Source: Selenomonas sp. WCT3 (GTDB lineage Bacteria; Bacillota; Negativicutes; Selenomonadales; Selenomonadaceae). Taken from it: 64,000 nucleotides of DNA. The position numbers and the translations under genes were made by a program. Of this stretch, positions 1 to 9,227 are shown in pieces. The stretch lies in assembly GCA_900100835.1 (NCBI GenBank), contig FNCM01000010.1:20255-84254 (forward strand), given 5' to 3'. The notes under the pieces were generated by a model that had not been told where the DNA came from, searched no databases, and saw only the letters and a list, made by a program, of their open reading frames with translations. The first letter of the stretch is position 1, and each line of letters opens with the position of its first letter.

Positions 1-308
1 CCCCCATCGTATAGGCCCATAACGCCTTCCACCACAGCGATGTCAGCCCCTTCACAAGCGGCGGCAAAAATTGCCGGCACAGCCTGCTCCGGTGTGAGCC
101 AGGTATCCAGATTATGCGCCGTCCGGCCGCTGGCTAGTTTATGATAGCCCGGATCGATATAATCCGGGCCAACCTTAAAGGACTGCACCTTTAGGCCGCG
201 TTCCTTAAGTGCAGCCAGCAGCCCCGTAACGATTGTCGTTTTTCCCGACCCCGACTGGGTTGCTCCAATGACAATCCGCGGGATGGAATACTGATTTGCG
301 TACTGCAA
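1..308 (-). CDS. cbiA: Cobyrinate a,c-diamide synthase, N-terminal part (runs off the left edge)
   Basis: ATP-dependent amidation of the a and c side chains of cobyrinate, using glutamine, in the anaerobic cobalamin pathway. Only about the first 102 residues lie in the window. Visible are the P-loop [11 protein letters not shown] (residues 15-25) and the family motif [11 protein letters not shown] (about 46-56), then [11 protein letters not shown] at the edge. The start is taken as the TTG at 308, because a GAGGTG ribosome binding site sits just upstream and no ATG fits. The C-terminal glutaminase domain lies outside. It is the last visible gene of the cbi operon, 30 bases after the threonine kinase gene. 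CobB of the aerobic route is a close homologue, but the surrounding cbi genes favour CbiA. Confidence 0.9.
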   Translation of the reverse strand, partial: MQYANQYSIPRIVIGATQSGSGKTTIVTGLLAALKERGLKVQSFKVGPDYIDPGYHKLASGRTAHNLDTWLTPEQAVPAIFAAACEGADIAVVEGVMGLYDG

Positions 309-338
309 CGAAACACCTCTTCTGCTACGATACTTTGC

Positions 339-1229
339 TTATCTAAAAAGTTCTACAAACTCTTCACGTTTTCCTTCTGCCACCTGGACGCCACCGCTCT
401 GCAACCTTGTCTGCATCATCAGTACCAAGTTGGGAAAACGATGACGAATCGCTCTAGTTGCCAGCTGCAGAGACGCATCGGGGAAATGCTCTGGCCAAAG
501 GACGCCAATCACCGTGCCACTATGGGCGATATTAATCCCCAATGCCCCTTGTTCCCTGGCAAAAGCTAACAGCTCCTCCAAACCAGCTTTGTACAGAAGG
601 GGTTGATTATTCAACGCACTCATAACTGCCGCCTCAGCAATCAGAGCCTCATCCTGTGCCTGCCAGCCTTTCTCGAATAAAGCCAATGCCTCAGCCGAAC
701 GATTTTTCCCACCATCATCCTTTACCTGCTCATGGTAGCGAAGGGTATCGACAACACCACCCGTATCGAAAATGGAAATACGAAAAGCCGGCAAGCCCTG
801 ATAACTTGCCAGCCAATCGCCATTCATATGGTTGATGCAGACCACCTGCGGATAAAAAATCCCATCGGTAGGTTCGATACTGGCGGCCAAGCGCATGATT
901 TCCTCCGGATAGGTGCGATAGTCAAAGGCCAAAGCCACCGCCGCTACCGTTGCGGCAATATCCGCACTAGAAGAAGCCATGCCCTTCCCCCGTGGCAAGC
1001 TGGATTCTAAGCTAAGGCCCCAGGGAAGCTCCTCCTTCCCCAGACTCGTCAAAGTCTTCTCCAAGGCCATCAGCGATTTTCGCCCCAATCCATGAATCCC
1101 CGATAGCGCATCGGAAATCCGGACCGTCGTATAGCTTCCCACCGGACAGGTGACAAGAAAAGGGTTCCCGGCTTTCATCCCCTGCAGGAGTTCCCCACAG
1201 GAGCCAGGAACGCGAACCGTCAAATCCAT
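339..1229 (-). CDS. pduX: GHMP-family L-threonine kinase for cobalamin synthesis (PduX-like)
   Basis: A 296-residue GHMP kinase. The glycine/serine-rich ATP-binding motif SLPRGKGMASSSAD lies at about residues 77-90, and the N-terminus VPGSCGELLQG is typical of PduX-like members. PduX makes L-threonine phosphate, which CobD-type enzymes decarboxylate to the aminopropanol phosphate that CbiB attaches to cobyrate. The assignment rests on the GHMP motif plus its place directly after cobS in a cobalamin operon; GHMP kinases differ in substrate, so threonine is inferred from context. The ATG follows a GGAGCG ribosome binding site. The downstream gene is cbiA. Confidence 0.82.
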   Translation of the reverse strand: MDLTVRVPGSCGELLQGMKAGNPFLVTCPVGSYTTVRISDALSGIHGLGRKSLMALEKTLTSLGKEELPWGLSLESSLPRGKGMASSSADIAATVAAVALAFDYRTYPEEIMRLAASIEPTDGIFYPQVVCINHMNGDWLASYQGLPAFRISIFDTGGVVDTLRYHEQVKDDGGKNRSAEALALFEKGWQAQDEALIAEAAVMSALNNQPLLYKAGLEELLAFAREQGALGINIAHSGTVIGVLWPEHFPDASLQLATRAIRHRFPNLVLMMQTRLQSGGVQVAEGKREEFVELFR

Positions 1230-1255
1230 ACCTTACGCTCCTAAACAACTGCTTT

Positions 1256-2023
1256 TCAGCGCCACAAAATATGCAGACCCCCAGGAATCCAGGAAGTCAC
1301 CAGAAATACGACCAGCACCATGGTCTCGGTTAAGGTCTCCACCGCTCCATAGGTATCTCCAGTCAAACCGCCCAGTTTACTGGTGAGCCATGCCCCCAGC
1401 AGCCAAGCAAAGCCCAAGCCTACAGCCAGGGCAGCAATGGCAGCTTGGCCCCAAGGAACTACGAACAGCAGCGTTGTAATGCTGGCAACTGCCAAAGTCT
1501 TCTTATCGGCCATATCCGAAAAGGCCTTGCCCATTCCTTCCGGACGAGCATAGGGAAAAAAGGCAATGACCATGACCATGGCCATGCGGCCGATAACCGG
1601 CATGACAAAAAGTGCCGTCATGAGCAGCACGAGCTTGATATCCCGCAACACTGTCCAATTTATCATCATCAACAACACCAGCGCAATGACTCCGAAAGCC
1701 CCTACACGGCTGTCCTTCATGATTTCCAGTTTCCGTTCCCGGCTGCGGGCGGAAAAAACGCCGTCGGCTGTATCCATATAACCGTCAAGCAACAGCCCCC
1801 CGGTCATGACAATCGGCAACAAAACCAAAACCGTCGTGACGAAATTGGCCCAGCCGAAAACCGCCACCAGACACCAGGTCACCAGCATGTAAATCAAGCC
1901 CAAAAGCCCCCCCACCAACGGGAAAAATTTTGTACTGCGGCCAAAATCTTCCACGGTCAAGTCAGGCTGCTCCTTCACATGAATGCGAGTCAAAAATTGC
2001 AATGCCGTAATAAATGATTTCAT
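1256..2023 (-). CDS. cobS: Adenosylcobinamide-GDP ribazoletransferase (cobalamin synthase)
   Basis: Integral membrane enzyme that joins alpha-ribazole (or its phosphate) to adenosylcobinamide-GDP, the last step of the nucleotide loop. It has about 255 residues from the ATG at 2023, which has an AGGAGG site 9 bases upstream; the reading frame is open further upstream, but that part has no ribosome binding site and overlaps cbiB. The N-terminal FITALQFLTRI and the motif LLDGYMDTADGVFSARSRERKLEIMKDSRVG (aspartates D-x3-D; the run is longer than can be given whole, at about residues 80-110) are typical of CobS, and several hydrophobic spans follow. It sits between cbiB and the threonine kinase gene. 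Confidence 0.93.
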   Translation of the reverse strand: MKSFITALQFLTRIHVKEQPDLTVEDFGRSTKFFPLVGGLLGLIYMLVTWCLVAVFGWANFVTTVLVLLPIVMTGGLLLDGYMDTADGVFSARSRERKLEIMKDSRVGAFGVIALVLLMMINWTVLRDIKLVLLMTALFVMPVIGRMAMVMVIAFFPYARPEGMGKAFSDMADKKTLAVASITTLLFVVPWGQAAIAALAVGLGFAWLLGAWLTSKLGGLTGDTYGAVETLTETMVLVVFLVTSWIPGGLHILWR

Positions 2024-2060
2024 TGATAATATCCTCCTATATCTTCTGATACTATCTTTA

Positions 2061-3002
2061 TCATAACCCAAACATGGCATAGGCAATAAGGATAAACATC
2101 ACTGTCACGGTGTACATCATGCGAATGGATTCCATAATATGTTTGGGGGCTATCATCTCGATGACATCTCCCATATATGCCCGGAAATGTTTCTTGCCAA
2201 AGTACGAATTGACGCCGCCCAAGCGGACGTGCAAAGCCCCTGCCACAGTAGCCTCGGCATAGCCGCCATTGGGGCTCGGATGTTTTTCCGCATCCCGTAA
2301 CATCACCCGATAGGCATTCTTGTAATCAAAGCCCAATATCCAGGCGGCGAAGATAAACAACACGCCTGTGAGGCGCGCGGGAATATAGTTTAAGGCATCG
2401 TCAAGCTTAGCTGCCGCCCGGCCAAAGTACAGATATCTGTCGTTCTTATAGCCAATCATCGAATCCATGGTATTGGCAGCCCGATAGAGCACCGCCAACG
2501 GCACCCCGCCGATGATAAAAAAGAAAAGCGGCGCAATAATGCCGTCAACAGTATTTTCGGCAATTGTTTCCACGGCAGCCCGGGCAATTTCTGAATCGTC
2601 GAGATTCTCCGTGTCCCGGCCAACAATCCAGCCAACTTTCTTGCGGGCTTCCTCCAGTTCACCGAGAATGAGCAGCGTATAAATCCCCTTCCCCGCCTTA
2701 GCAAGACTCTTTGGGGAAATGGTAAAGGACAGCAAAACACCGCCCACCACCGCTGGCCCAAAGGACCAGGGGATATGGTAAGACAACATCATGACAGCAG
2801 CAGCCACCTCATAGGAAACCAACAGCGTAATCAACACCAGCATGGCGCCCATCGCAAATTTTTTTCCATCGCTGTCTTCGTTTCGGTAAAATAACTTTTC
2901 CAAGGCACCGATGAGTTTTCCCATCAGCACCACCGGATGCCAGCGGCTGTTGGGGTCGCCGATAATGGTATCCACCAGAAAAGCGATAATTGCAGTCATC
3001 AT
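2061..3002 (-). CDS. cbiB: Adenosylcobinamide-phosphate synthase
   Basis: Membrane protein of 313 residues that attaches aminopropanol phosphate to adenosylcobyrate. CbiB features are the N-terminal FLVDTIIGDPNSRWHPVVLMG, the middle ARAAVETIAENTVDGIIAPLF and the loop HPSPNGGYAEATVAGALHVRLGG. About five hydrophobic segments are visible. The start codon overlaps the stop of cbiP (ATGA type junction), so translation is probably coupled. The next gene, cobS, completes the assembly pathway. There is no sign of damage. Confidence 0.95.
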   Translation of the reverse strand: MMTAIIAFLVDTIIGDPNSRWHPVVLMGKLIGALEKLFYRNEDSDGKKFAMGAMLVLITLLVSYEVAAAVMMLSYHIPWSFGPAVVGGVLLSFTISPKSLAKAGKGIYTLLILGELEEARKKVGWIVGRDTENLDDSEIARAAVETIAENTVDGIIAPLFFFIIGGVPLAVLYRAANTMDSMIGYKNDRYLYFGRAAAKLDDALNYIPARLTGVLFIFAAWILGFDYKNAYRVMLRDAEKHPSPNGGYAEATVAGALHVRLGGVNSYFGKKHFRAYMGDVIEMIAPKHIMESIRMMYTVTVMFILIAYAMFGL

Positions 3003-4540
3003 AGTTTCTCTCCCATGATGGCTGCCAGCTTTTCCATATCGAGACTCTGGCGAACCACCGCTGCCAAATGATTATAAGCCTTTTCCTTTTCCGCTCTCAC
3101 ATTGCGCTGGATGGCAAGGGGCGCCATCCCCTTGCGGCCGCGCAGGGCATTAATCACCTGACGGCGGAAACCGTCGTGGTCAAAAATCCCATGAATATAG
3201 GTGCCGACCACTTCGCCCTGTTGGTCATCCTTTTCTCTTGCCACTGCGCCATCCCAGCTGTCCGCTTCCTGGGCAGCTTTGGCGCGGATATGGAAGGGAT
3301 GATACACCGCCAGCCCGAACTCCGTCTTGCCCATATGAATCTCGTAGCCCGGCATATCCTTAGCCGCAAGCATTTGTCCCAGGAAGGGCAGCTGTACACA
3401 GTCTGCCACCACCTGAGTTGTGCGCTTCTGCGCTGCAAAGGTTGTCTCCATATCCAGATACCCAAGACCCTCAATATCCTCATGATCCGACTCGGTGTGT
3501 TCCGGGTCGTGGATGGCCTTTCCCAGCATCTGATAGCCGCCGCAGATTCCCCAAAGGGGCGTACCGCTTTCCACCCGGCGGGAAATTTCCGCAGCCATTC
3601 CCGTTTCTTGCAGATGAATGAGGTCCTCCGTCGTGTTCTTTGATCCTGGCAAAATAATCATATCCGGTTCGTCCAGTTCCTCTTTGCTGGAAACATAATA
3701 GAGAGATACATCCGGCTCTGCAGCCAAACTGTCAAAATCGGTGAAATTCGATAACTTCGGCGTCCGGATTACCGCAATCTTTATCGGTGCATCCACAGGA
3801 ACCGCCTGCTTCTCCTCTAGGGAAACCGAATCTTCATCGTCGATGCCCAACGCCTCAACGTGAGGTACTACCCCTAAGACCGGTTTGCCGGTCTTCTGCT
3901 CCAGAAAATCGATGGCCGGTGTCAAAAGACTCACATCACCACGAAACTTATTGATGATAAGTCCCTTGACCAAATCCCGTTCGTCTTCCTCTAAGAGCTC
4001 CAAGGTTCCCACCAAAGCGGCCAAAGCTCCCCCTCGGTCGATATCCGCAATCAAAAGAACCGGCGCCTGTAAATATTTAGCCACGCGCATATTTACAATG
4101 TCATTGGCCTTGAGATTGACCTCGGCAGGACTCCCCGCGCCTTCGATGACAATCGTATCGTATTCTGCCTGCAGCCGTTCCAGGGATTCTTTCACCGCAT
4201 CAAAGGCTTTCAGACTGTACCCTTTATGGTACTCGCGGGCACTCATGTTGCCGATTGGCTTTCCCATCAATACCACCTGAGAGCAGCTGTTGCCAGTAGG
4301 TTTCAACAGAACCGGATTCATGTCCACCATCGGCTCTAACCCTGCCGCTTCCGCCTGAGCCACCTGCGCCCGTCCCATTTCCTTGCCGTCACGGGTGACG
4401 TAGGAGTTAAGCGCCATATTCTGCGCCTTGAAGGGAACGACCTTGCGCCCCTGTTGATGGAAAATGCGGCAGAGGGCCGTGGTGATAATGCTTTTGCCCA
4501 CATGGGAACTGGTCCCCATGAGCATAATAGCGTTGGACAT
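2999..4540 (-). CDS. cbiP: Cobyric acid synthase (glutamine-hydrolysing)
   Basis: Amidates the b, d, e and g side chains of adenosylcobyrinate a,c-diamide. The 513 residues match the usual family length. The N-terminal half is a P-loop synthetase domain (GTSSHVGKS, residues 9-17; KAQNMALNSYVT after it). The C-terminal half is a glutaminase domain with the nucleophile cysteine in LWGICGGYQMLG (about residue 333) and a histidine in YIHGIFDHDGF. The ATG follows AAGGAGGA. The gene overlaps cbiB by 4 bases and follows cobU by 12 bases. Confidence 0.96.
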   Translation of the reverse strand: MSNAIMLMGTSSHVGKSIITTALCRIFHQQGRKVVPFKAQNMALNSYVTRDGKEMGRAQVAQAEAAGLEPMVDMNPVLLKPTGNSCSQVVLMGKPIGNMSAREYHKGYSLKAFDAVKESLERLQAEYDTIVIEGAGSPAEVNLKANDIVNMRVAKYLQAPVLLIADIDRGGALAALVGTLELLEEDERDLVKGLIINKFRGDVSLLTPAIDFLEQKTGKPVLGVVPHVEALGIDDEDSVSLEEKQAVPVDAPIKIAVIRTPKLSNFTDFDSLAAEPDVSLYYVSSKEELDEPDMIILPGSKNTTEDLIHLQETGMAAEISRRVESGTPLWGICGGYQMLGKAIHDPEHTESDHEDIEGLGYLDMETTFAAQKRTTQVVADCVQLPFLGQMLAAKDMPGYEIHMGKTEFGLAVYHPFHIRAKAAQEADSWDGAVAREKDDQQGEVVGTYIHGIFDHDGFRRQVINALRGRKGMAPLAIQRNVRAEKEKAYNHLAAVVRQSLDMEKLAAIMGEKL

Positions 4541-4552
4541 GTGGATTCCTCC

Positions 4553-5131
4553 TTAAGCTAATGCTTTAATATTTACCGGTATTCCTGCTATAACCGCATA
4601 AACATCAGCAGCTGCCTTAGCCAGCTGCTGATTGGCCAGTCCGCTGATATCCCGATAGATGCGGCTGAGCTTATTTTCGGGAACGATTCCTGCCCCCACC
4701 TCGTTGGTGACAAATACCACTACTGCCCCTTGAGCAGCAGCAGCCTGAGCAGCTGCGATAAGCTGGCTGATTTTTTGATGGGTCAGGGCATAGATTTGCT
4801 CTGGCTTATCCAGCTCCTGTTCCTCCAGCTGACAAAGAATATTGCTAAGGTAAATCGTAATGCAGTCAAACAAAATGGCATCATGCTGCTTGGCTGCCGC
4901 TTCAATGGCCTGCTGGGCATCAAAGGGAGCCTCGTAAGTCTGCCAATCTGCCGGCCGACGCTTGCGATGAAGCGCTACGCGAAACCGCATCTCTTCATCA
5001 AAAATTTGTGACGTGGCAATATACGCAATGGCATGCCCGCTTTGCGCGACAATTTTTTCGGCAAAGGTGGATTTCCCCGAGCGGGCGCCCCCTGTCACTA
5101 AAACAATTTTGCCTGCTTTTTCCTCATCCAT
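4553..5131 (-). CDS. cobU: Bifunctional adenosylcobinamide kinase / adenosylcobinamide-phosphate guanylyltransferase
   Basis: Phosphorylates adenosylcobinamide and then transfers GMP to give adenosylcobinamide-GDP, the substrate of CobS. About 192 residues. The P-loop is VTGGARSGKST (residues 12-22), and the histidine that carries GMP in the family lies in ALHRKRRPADW (H55). The start is taken as the ATG at 5131, right after the TGA of cbiC and with GAGG upstream. An in-frame ATG at 5146 also exists but has no ribosome binding site. It is coupled to cbiC and followed by cbiP. Confidence 0.93.
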   Translation of the reverse strand: MDEEKAGKIVLVTGGARSGKSTFAEKIVAQSGHAIAYIATSQIFDEEMRFRVALHRKRRPADWQTYEAPFDAQQAIEAAAKQHDAILFDCITIYLSNILCQLEEQELDKPEQIYALTHQKISQLIAAAQAAAAQGAVVVFVTNEVGAGIVPENKLSRIYRDISGLANQQLAKAAADVYAVIAGIPVNIKALA

Positions 5132-5132
5132 A

Positions 5133-5768
5133 TCAGCCTCGGTCATTGTTAATCAAATACATCATAGCATTGATGGCAGCAGCGGCAATGGGGCTTCCCC
5201 CTTTAGTTCCCTCAACCGTTATATAGGGTACCATGCCATTTTCGGCCAGTTCTTTTTTGGAATCGGCAGCCCCCACAAACCCCACTGGAATTCCCACAAT
5301 GCAGGCAGGACGGACGCCCTCTTCCCGAACGAGCCGAAGGACTTCAAACAGTGCCGTAGGCGCATTGCCAATGGCCACAATACTGCCATCAAGCTTTTTG
5401 CCGAACCGGCGCATGGCAGCCATCGAACGGGTTATTCCCTCAGCCTTGGCCTGTTCCGCCACCTCAGCATCGGCAATCAGACAGTGAACTTCGCCGCCAA
5501 AGGAAGCCAGCTTGCGCTTGTTAATGCCCGTGCGGACCATCTCCACATCGGTATAGATATCGGAACCACTGCGAAGTGCCGCCATGGCTTTTTCAATAGC
5601 TCCCTCACCGATGCGAATAATGGGCGCGTATTCCACATCCCCAGCCGCGTGGATAATACGGCTGTAGACTTTCACGGCCTTCTCATCGAGGTTCAGTCGA
5701 TCAAGATAAGGGGCGATGATTTCCATACTGCGCGTTTCAATTTCCATCGGTTGTTTGATAAACTCCAT
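5133..5768 (-). CDS. cbiC: Cobalt-precorrin-8 methylmutase
   Basis: Moves the C11 methyl group to C12 to form cobyrinate. About 211 residues from the ATG at 5768; the frame is open to a TTG at 5789, but an AGAGGAG site favours the ATG. The catalytic histidine lies in YSRIIHAAGD (H40), with RSGSDIYTDVEMVRTGI and the C-terminal GTKGGSPIAAAAINAMMY typical of CbiC/CobH. The 5' end overlaps the end of cbiJ by about 32 bases, one of several overlaps in this compact operon. Confidence 0.95.
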   Translation of the reverse strand: MEFIKQPMEIETRSMEIIAPYLDRLNLDEKAVKVYSRIIHAAGDVEYAPIIRIGEGAIEKAMAALRSGSDIYTDVEMVRTGINKRKLASFGGEVHCLIADAEVAEQAKAEGITRSMAAMRRFGKKLDGSIVAIGNAPTALFEVLRLVREEGVRPACIVGIPVGFVGAADSKKELAENGMVPYITVEGTKGGSPIAAAAINAMMYLINNDRG

Positions 5769-6537
5769 ATCCGTATCGCTCCTCTGCAAACTTCAGGATT
5801 TCCTCATAAGTCCTGCCAACATTTCCATAATCCATTACCGGCCGGTCGATGACAATGACCGGCAAATCCAGTTCGGCCGCCGCCGCAAACTTTGTATCGG
5901 TTCCGCCAATGGTGCCGCTGTTTTTGGTAACGATAACATCGGCGTTATACCGCCGGTATAATTCCTTGTTAAGCTCCTTGGAAAAAGGGCCCTGCATGCC
6001 GATAATCTGTCCTGGCGTAAGCCCTAATCCTTCGCACAAACGCATGACCTCCGCCGTAGGCAGTACCCTGGCAATAATATGGCAGTCGCGCAGGTGCCTT
6101 GACGTCGTAAATTTTTCCAGATTGCGGCTGCCGGTGGTCAGAAAAATATTCTTGCCCAATTTTGCGGCTAATTCTGCCGCCGCTTCGTAGTCATGCACCA
6201 CCGATAACCGGTCATAGCTGCTAGATGTCAAATCCCGCTCATAACGGATATAGGGAATCTGCAAATTCTTGCAGGCCTCCAAGCCATTTTTTGACATATT
6301 CACCGCATAGGGATGGCTCGCATCCACAAACAAGCGAATGTCATGAACCTGCAGATATTCCTCCAATTCCTGCTGGTCCAGCGGCTTATCGTTGATGATG
6401 AAGTTACGGCCACGACAATCAGCCAACAACTGTTCCCCGTAGTGACTCACCACCGATGCCGCAACATCATAACCGTTATCCAACAGATATTTTGCCAATT
6501 CGCGGCCATCCTGGGTGCCGGCAGCGACAAAAATCAT
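5737..6537 (-). CDS. cbiJ: Cobalt-precorrin-6A reductase
   Basis: NADH-type reductase of the corrin ring, CbiJ/CobK family, 266 residues (normal). Family signs are the N-terminal IFVAAGTQDGRELA, the motif VDASHPYA (residues 71-78) and the central FLTTGSRNLEKF, followed by GMQGPFSKELN and KNSGTIGGTDTKFAAA. GGAGAACGG lies upstream of the ATG. The start overlaps the stop of cbiH by 4 bases and the end overlaps cbiC. It is on the anaerobic route because its neighbours are CbiG, CbiF and CbiD. Confidence 0.93.
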   Translation of the reverse strand: MIFVAAGTQDGRELAKYLLDNGYDVAASVVSHYGEQLLADCRGRNFIINDKPLDQQELEEYLQVHDIRLFVDASHPYAVNMSKNGLEACKNLQIPYIRYERDLTSSSYDRLSVVHDYEAAAELAAKLGKNIFLTTGSRNLEKFTTSRHLRDCHIIARVLPTAEVMRLCEGLGLTPGQIIGMQGPFSKELNKELYRRYNADVIVTKNSGTIGGTDTKFAAAAELDLPVIVIDRPVMDYGNVGRTYEEILKFAEERYGYGVYQTTDGN

Positions 6538-7289
6538 AAACCGTTCTCCTTATTCTGATACCCACGCGGGGTAATCATCCAGCCATCCTTTACATAAGTC
6601 TGGCTATTGCCGATGACCACCAAGGAAAACATATTGATGTCCTCTTGGGTGAAGTCTTCCAAAGTCGAAATGACCTTCGTCTCTTTATCACGGCTGGCGG
6701 CCGTGACAATTCCCACTGGGGTTTTCGGATCGCGGAATTTCAACATGATTTCCCGAACCTCTTCAATGTTTTTCACGCGCTTTTTGCTTTTGGGATTGTA
6801 AAGGGCGGTGACAAAGTCGCCCTGAGCCGCCATCTCAACGCGTTTGCGAATGAGTTCCCAAGGGGTCAGCAGATTCGAAAGACTGATAACCGCAAAATCG
6901 TGCATCAGCGGCGCCCCGAGAACCGAGGCGGCTGCATTGACTGCCGAAACGCCAGCAATAACGCCGCCAAATTCTGGACGCTGTGCCTTTTCCCGCTGGA
7001 GAATGAGTTCCAATACCAGACCGGCCATACCGTAGACGCCGGCATCACCGCTGGACACCACCACCGTATCCCGGCCTGCTGCCGCTTCATCCACCGCCAT
7101 GCGGCACCGATCTATTTCCTGCATCATCGCCGTTCCGATGACCTTCTTGCCCATCAGCAGCGATTCCACCAGCTTGATATAGGTATTATAGCCTGCGACT
7201 ACTTCTGCCGCTTCAATCGCTTTTCTAGCCCGCGGGGTCATATCCTCAAGACTTCCCGGACCGATACCGATTACTGTTATTTTTCCCAT
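6534..7289 (-). CDS. cbiH: Cobalt-precorrin-3B C17-methyltransferase
   Basis: SAM-dependent ring-contraction methyltransferase, 251 residues, of the uroporphyrinogen/corrin methyltransferase family. The SAM-binding motif GIGPGSLEDMTPRA lies at about residues 8-21, with VVVSSGDAGVYGMAG and the CbiH-type C-terminal part ALYNPKSKKR and VIGNSQTYV. It overlaps cbiG at its start by 13 bases and cbiJ at its end by 4. The length is that of CbiH alone, with no fused CbiG domain. Confidence 0.94.
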   Translation of the reverse strand: MGKITVIGIGPGSLEDMTPRARKAIEAAEVVAGYNTYIKLVESLLMGKKVIGTAMMQEIDRCRMAVDEAAAGRDTVVVSSGDAGVYGMAGLVLELILQREKAQRPEFGGVIAGVSAVNAAASVLGAPLMHDFAVISLSNLLTPWELIRKRVEMAAQGDFVTALYNPKSKKRVKNIEEVREIMLKFRDPKTPVGIVTAASRDKETKVISTLEDFTQEDINMFSLVVIGNSQTYVKDGWMITPRGYQNKENGL

Positions 7290-8386
7290 AATAAAGCTAC
7301 CGTCACTTTCTCAAATTTGGTTTTGCGAAGGGCCATTCGTCCGCCACGCTCCCCCACGCAGCAATAAGCCGCAGCTTCGCAGACATTGCCGACGCCAAGG
7401 GTTTCTTTGACAAAAGGAGACTCCTCCAACTGATATTTGGCAATGGTCTGTTCCAATTCCGCTTTTTCATAGAACCGCACTGGCCGCGCCAAACTGTCCG
7501 CCGTGAAAAGGATTCCTGCCTCATGGCTCTTGACCGACGAACTGGCAAGGATATCCACAAAGGACCTGTCCCGGCCAATCATACGACAAGCCGTATCAAT
7601 CGCGGACATGACCACTGCTGCCGGCGTGCCCCGGCGACAGCCCACCCCAGCAATCAGGCGGCGTGGCGACAGGCAAAGCACATTGGGCGGCAATTTCGAA
7701 AGCTCCGGAAGATTGGGTTCCGAAACAACAACCGCATACAGTTCCTGCTGCGCCTCCGGCTGGATGTTCATCAGCTGACTGGTAATGCACAATTCGACCT
7801 GCTGTCCTGCCTGCTCCAACATCCGTTTATAGAAAACGCTGTGGGGCAGCGTTTTATCAATGCGCCAATTGACGTTTTTCCCTTCTAGCACCGCCGAATT
7901 GAGGGTACCAATGCGAACCTTGGGCCAGGGGCGCAAGCTCAGCCGCGCCGCCAAAGCGTCTGGTGCCAAGCACTTATTGACATCTGTTGCCGTGGTGATG
8001 ACCGGTGCTGCTCCCACTGCCTGGCAAAGCTGCTGGGTCAGTACGTTGGCGCCACCAATATGCCCCGACAACAGGCTGATACCATGCTGACCCCGCTCAT
8101 CAAACACCACCACCGCGGGGTCCTTCAACTTGCTCTCCAATAGCGGCGCAATGGCCCGCACGACAATTCCCGTGGCCATGATGAACACCAAGCCGTCATA
8201 AGTATGGAAGGCTTCGGCTACCACCTGGGAAAGCTTGGCAAAACTGCGCGTCCCTTCCAGGGATTCCTGTTCCTTGGTCATGGCCTTCTCCGACACATAA
8301 ATGGTCATCGTGCTGTCGAGACTTAATTGAAAAGTTTTGGCTAATTCATAAGCCTTTTTCGTTAAAACAAAACAAGCGGTTCTCAT
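7277..8386 (-). CDS. cbiG: Cobalt-precorrin-5A hydrolase
   Basis: Opens the delta-lactone of cobalt-precorrin-5A and releases acetaldehyde; specific to the anaerobic pathway. The 369 residues cover the N-terminal (GLVFIMATGIVVRAIAPLL, then GHIGGANVLTQ), middle and C-terminal (RLIAGVGCRRGTP ... SHEAGIL) CbiG domains. The C-terminal signature GxGCRRGT is clear. The gene lies between cbiF and cbiH and overlaps both. The ATG is preceded by GAGAGG. Confidence 0.94.
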   Translation of the reverse strand: MRTACFVLTKKAYELAKTFQLSLDSTMTIYVSEKAMTKEQESLEGTRSFAKLSQVVAEAFHTYDGLVFIMATGIVVRAIAPLLESKLKDPAVVVFDERGQHGISLLSGHIGGANVLTQQLCQAVGAAPVITTATDVNKCLAPDALAARLSLRPWPKVRIGTLNSAVLEGKNVNWRIDKTLPHSVFYKRMLEQAGQQVELCITSQLMNIQPEAQQELYAVVVSEPNLPELSKLPPNVLCLSPRRLIAGVGCRRGTPAAVVMSAIDTACRMIGRDRSFVDILASSSVKSHEAGILFTADSLARPVRFYEKAELEQTIAKYQLEESPFVKETLGVGNVCEAAAYCCVGERGGRMALRKTKFEKVTVALLWEK

Positions 8387-9138
8387 TTGCTGGCCTCTCG
8401 AAACATATGGGAAAACTCCGGCGCATAAAGCCGCGAAAGCTCATAATCGGCACCAAGACAGCGGCTGACCACAATCATAGCCGTGCGGTCAATGTTTTTG
8501 TCCCGAATGTCCTCCACAATCGTAGCTAAAGTTCCCCGGACAATCTTCTGCTCTGGCCAGGACGCCCGCTGCACGATGGCAATCGGCGTATCCGGTGTAT
8601 AGCCGCCCGCTATGAGTTCCGCCACCACCTTATCCAGCATGGTAATGGACAGGTAAATGCACATTGTGGACTGATGTGCCGCCAAACTCCGGAGTTTTTC
8701 TGCCTCCGGTACCGGCGTACGTCCCTCATTGCGGGTGATGATAACGGTCTGGGAAATCCCCGGCAGGGTGTATTCCTGCTTGAGGGCTGCCGCAGCAGCA
8801 AAGCAGCTGCTTACTCCCGGAACGACATCGTAGCCGATATTTTTTTTATCAAGGGCATCCATCTGTTCCTGGATTGCCCCATAAACCGAGGGATCACCAG
8901 TATGAAGGCGAACCGTCATTTTTCCTTCCTGCTCGGCTTTTTCAATCACACCAACGACATCGTCCAGGGTCATGAACGCCGAGTTATGGATTTCTGCCCC
9001 TTCCTTGCAAAAATCCAGCAGGGCCGGATTAACCAAGGAACCAGCATAAATAACCACATCCGCCTCGGAGAGATACCGCTGCCCCTTAACGGTGATGAGC
9101 TCGGGATCCCCAGGTCCCGCACCAACTATATGTACCAT
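8383..9138 (-). CDS. cbiF: Cobalt-precorrin-4 C11-methyltransferase
   Basis: SAM-dependent methyltransferase, 251 residues. The motif GAGPGDPELITVKG lies at residues 6-19, followed by YAGSLVNPALLDFC and RLHTGDPSVYGAI, typical of CbiF/CobM; the central VPGVSSCFAAAAAL is also conserved. It is the first gene of the synthesis operon, with GGGAGG 8 bases before the ATG and a good sigma-70-type promoter at 9199-9227. It overlaps cbiG by 4 bases. Confidence 0.95.
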   Translation of the reverse strand: MVHIVGAGPGDPELITVKGQRYLSEADVVIYAGSLVNPALLDFCKEGAEIHNSAFMTLDDVVGVIEKAEQEGKMTVRLHTGDPSVYGAIQEQMDALDKKNIGYDVVPGVSSCFAAAAALKQEYTLPGISQTVIITRNEGRTPVPEAEKLRSLAAHQSTMCIYLSITMLDKVVAELIAGGYTPDTPIAIVQRASWPEQKIVRGTLATIVEDIRDKNIDRTAMIVVSRCLGADYELSRLYAPEFSHMFREASK

Positions 9139-9198
9139 GAGATGTTCCTCCCATCTGTATTGCTAATGTCTTTATTTTTCCATATATCGCATCTATAT

Positions 9199-9227
9199 AT
9201 TATACAAATGACCGTCCAATAAGTCCA
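9199..9227 (-). promoter_or_regulatory. Promoter of the cbiF-cbiA synthesis operon
   Basis: Read on the minus strand: -35 TGGACT (9222-9227), a 17-base spacer and a perfect -10 TATAAT (9199-9204). Transcription would start about 55 bases before the cbiF ATG. That leader is too short for a cobalamin riboswitch, and none is visible. Confidence 0.7.

Noticed and set aside
5013-5852. A 279-codon plus-strand open frame over cobU, cbiC and cbiJ
   Set aside because: Crosses three well-supported genes on the other strand.
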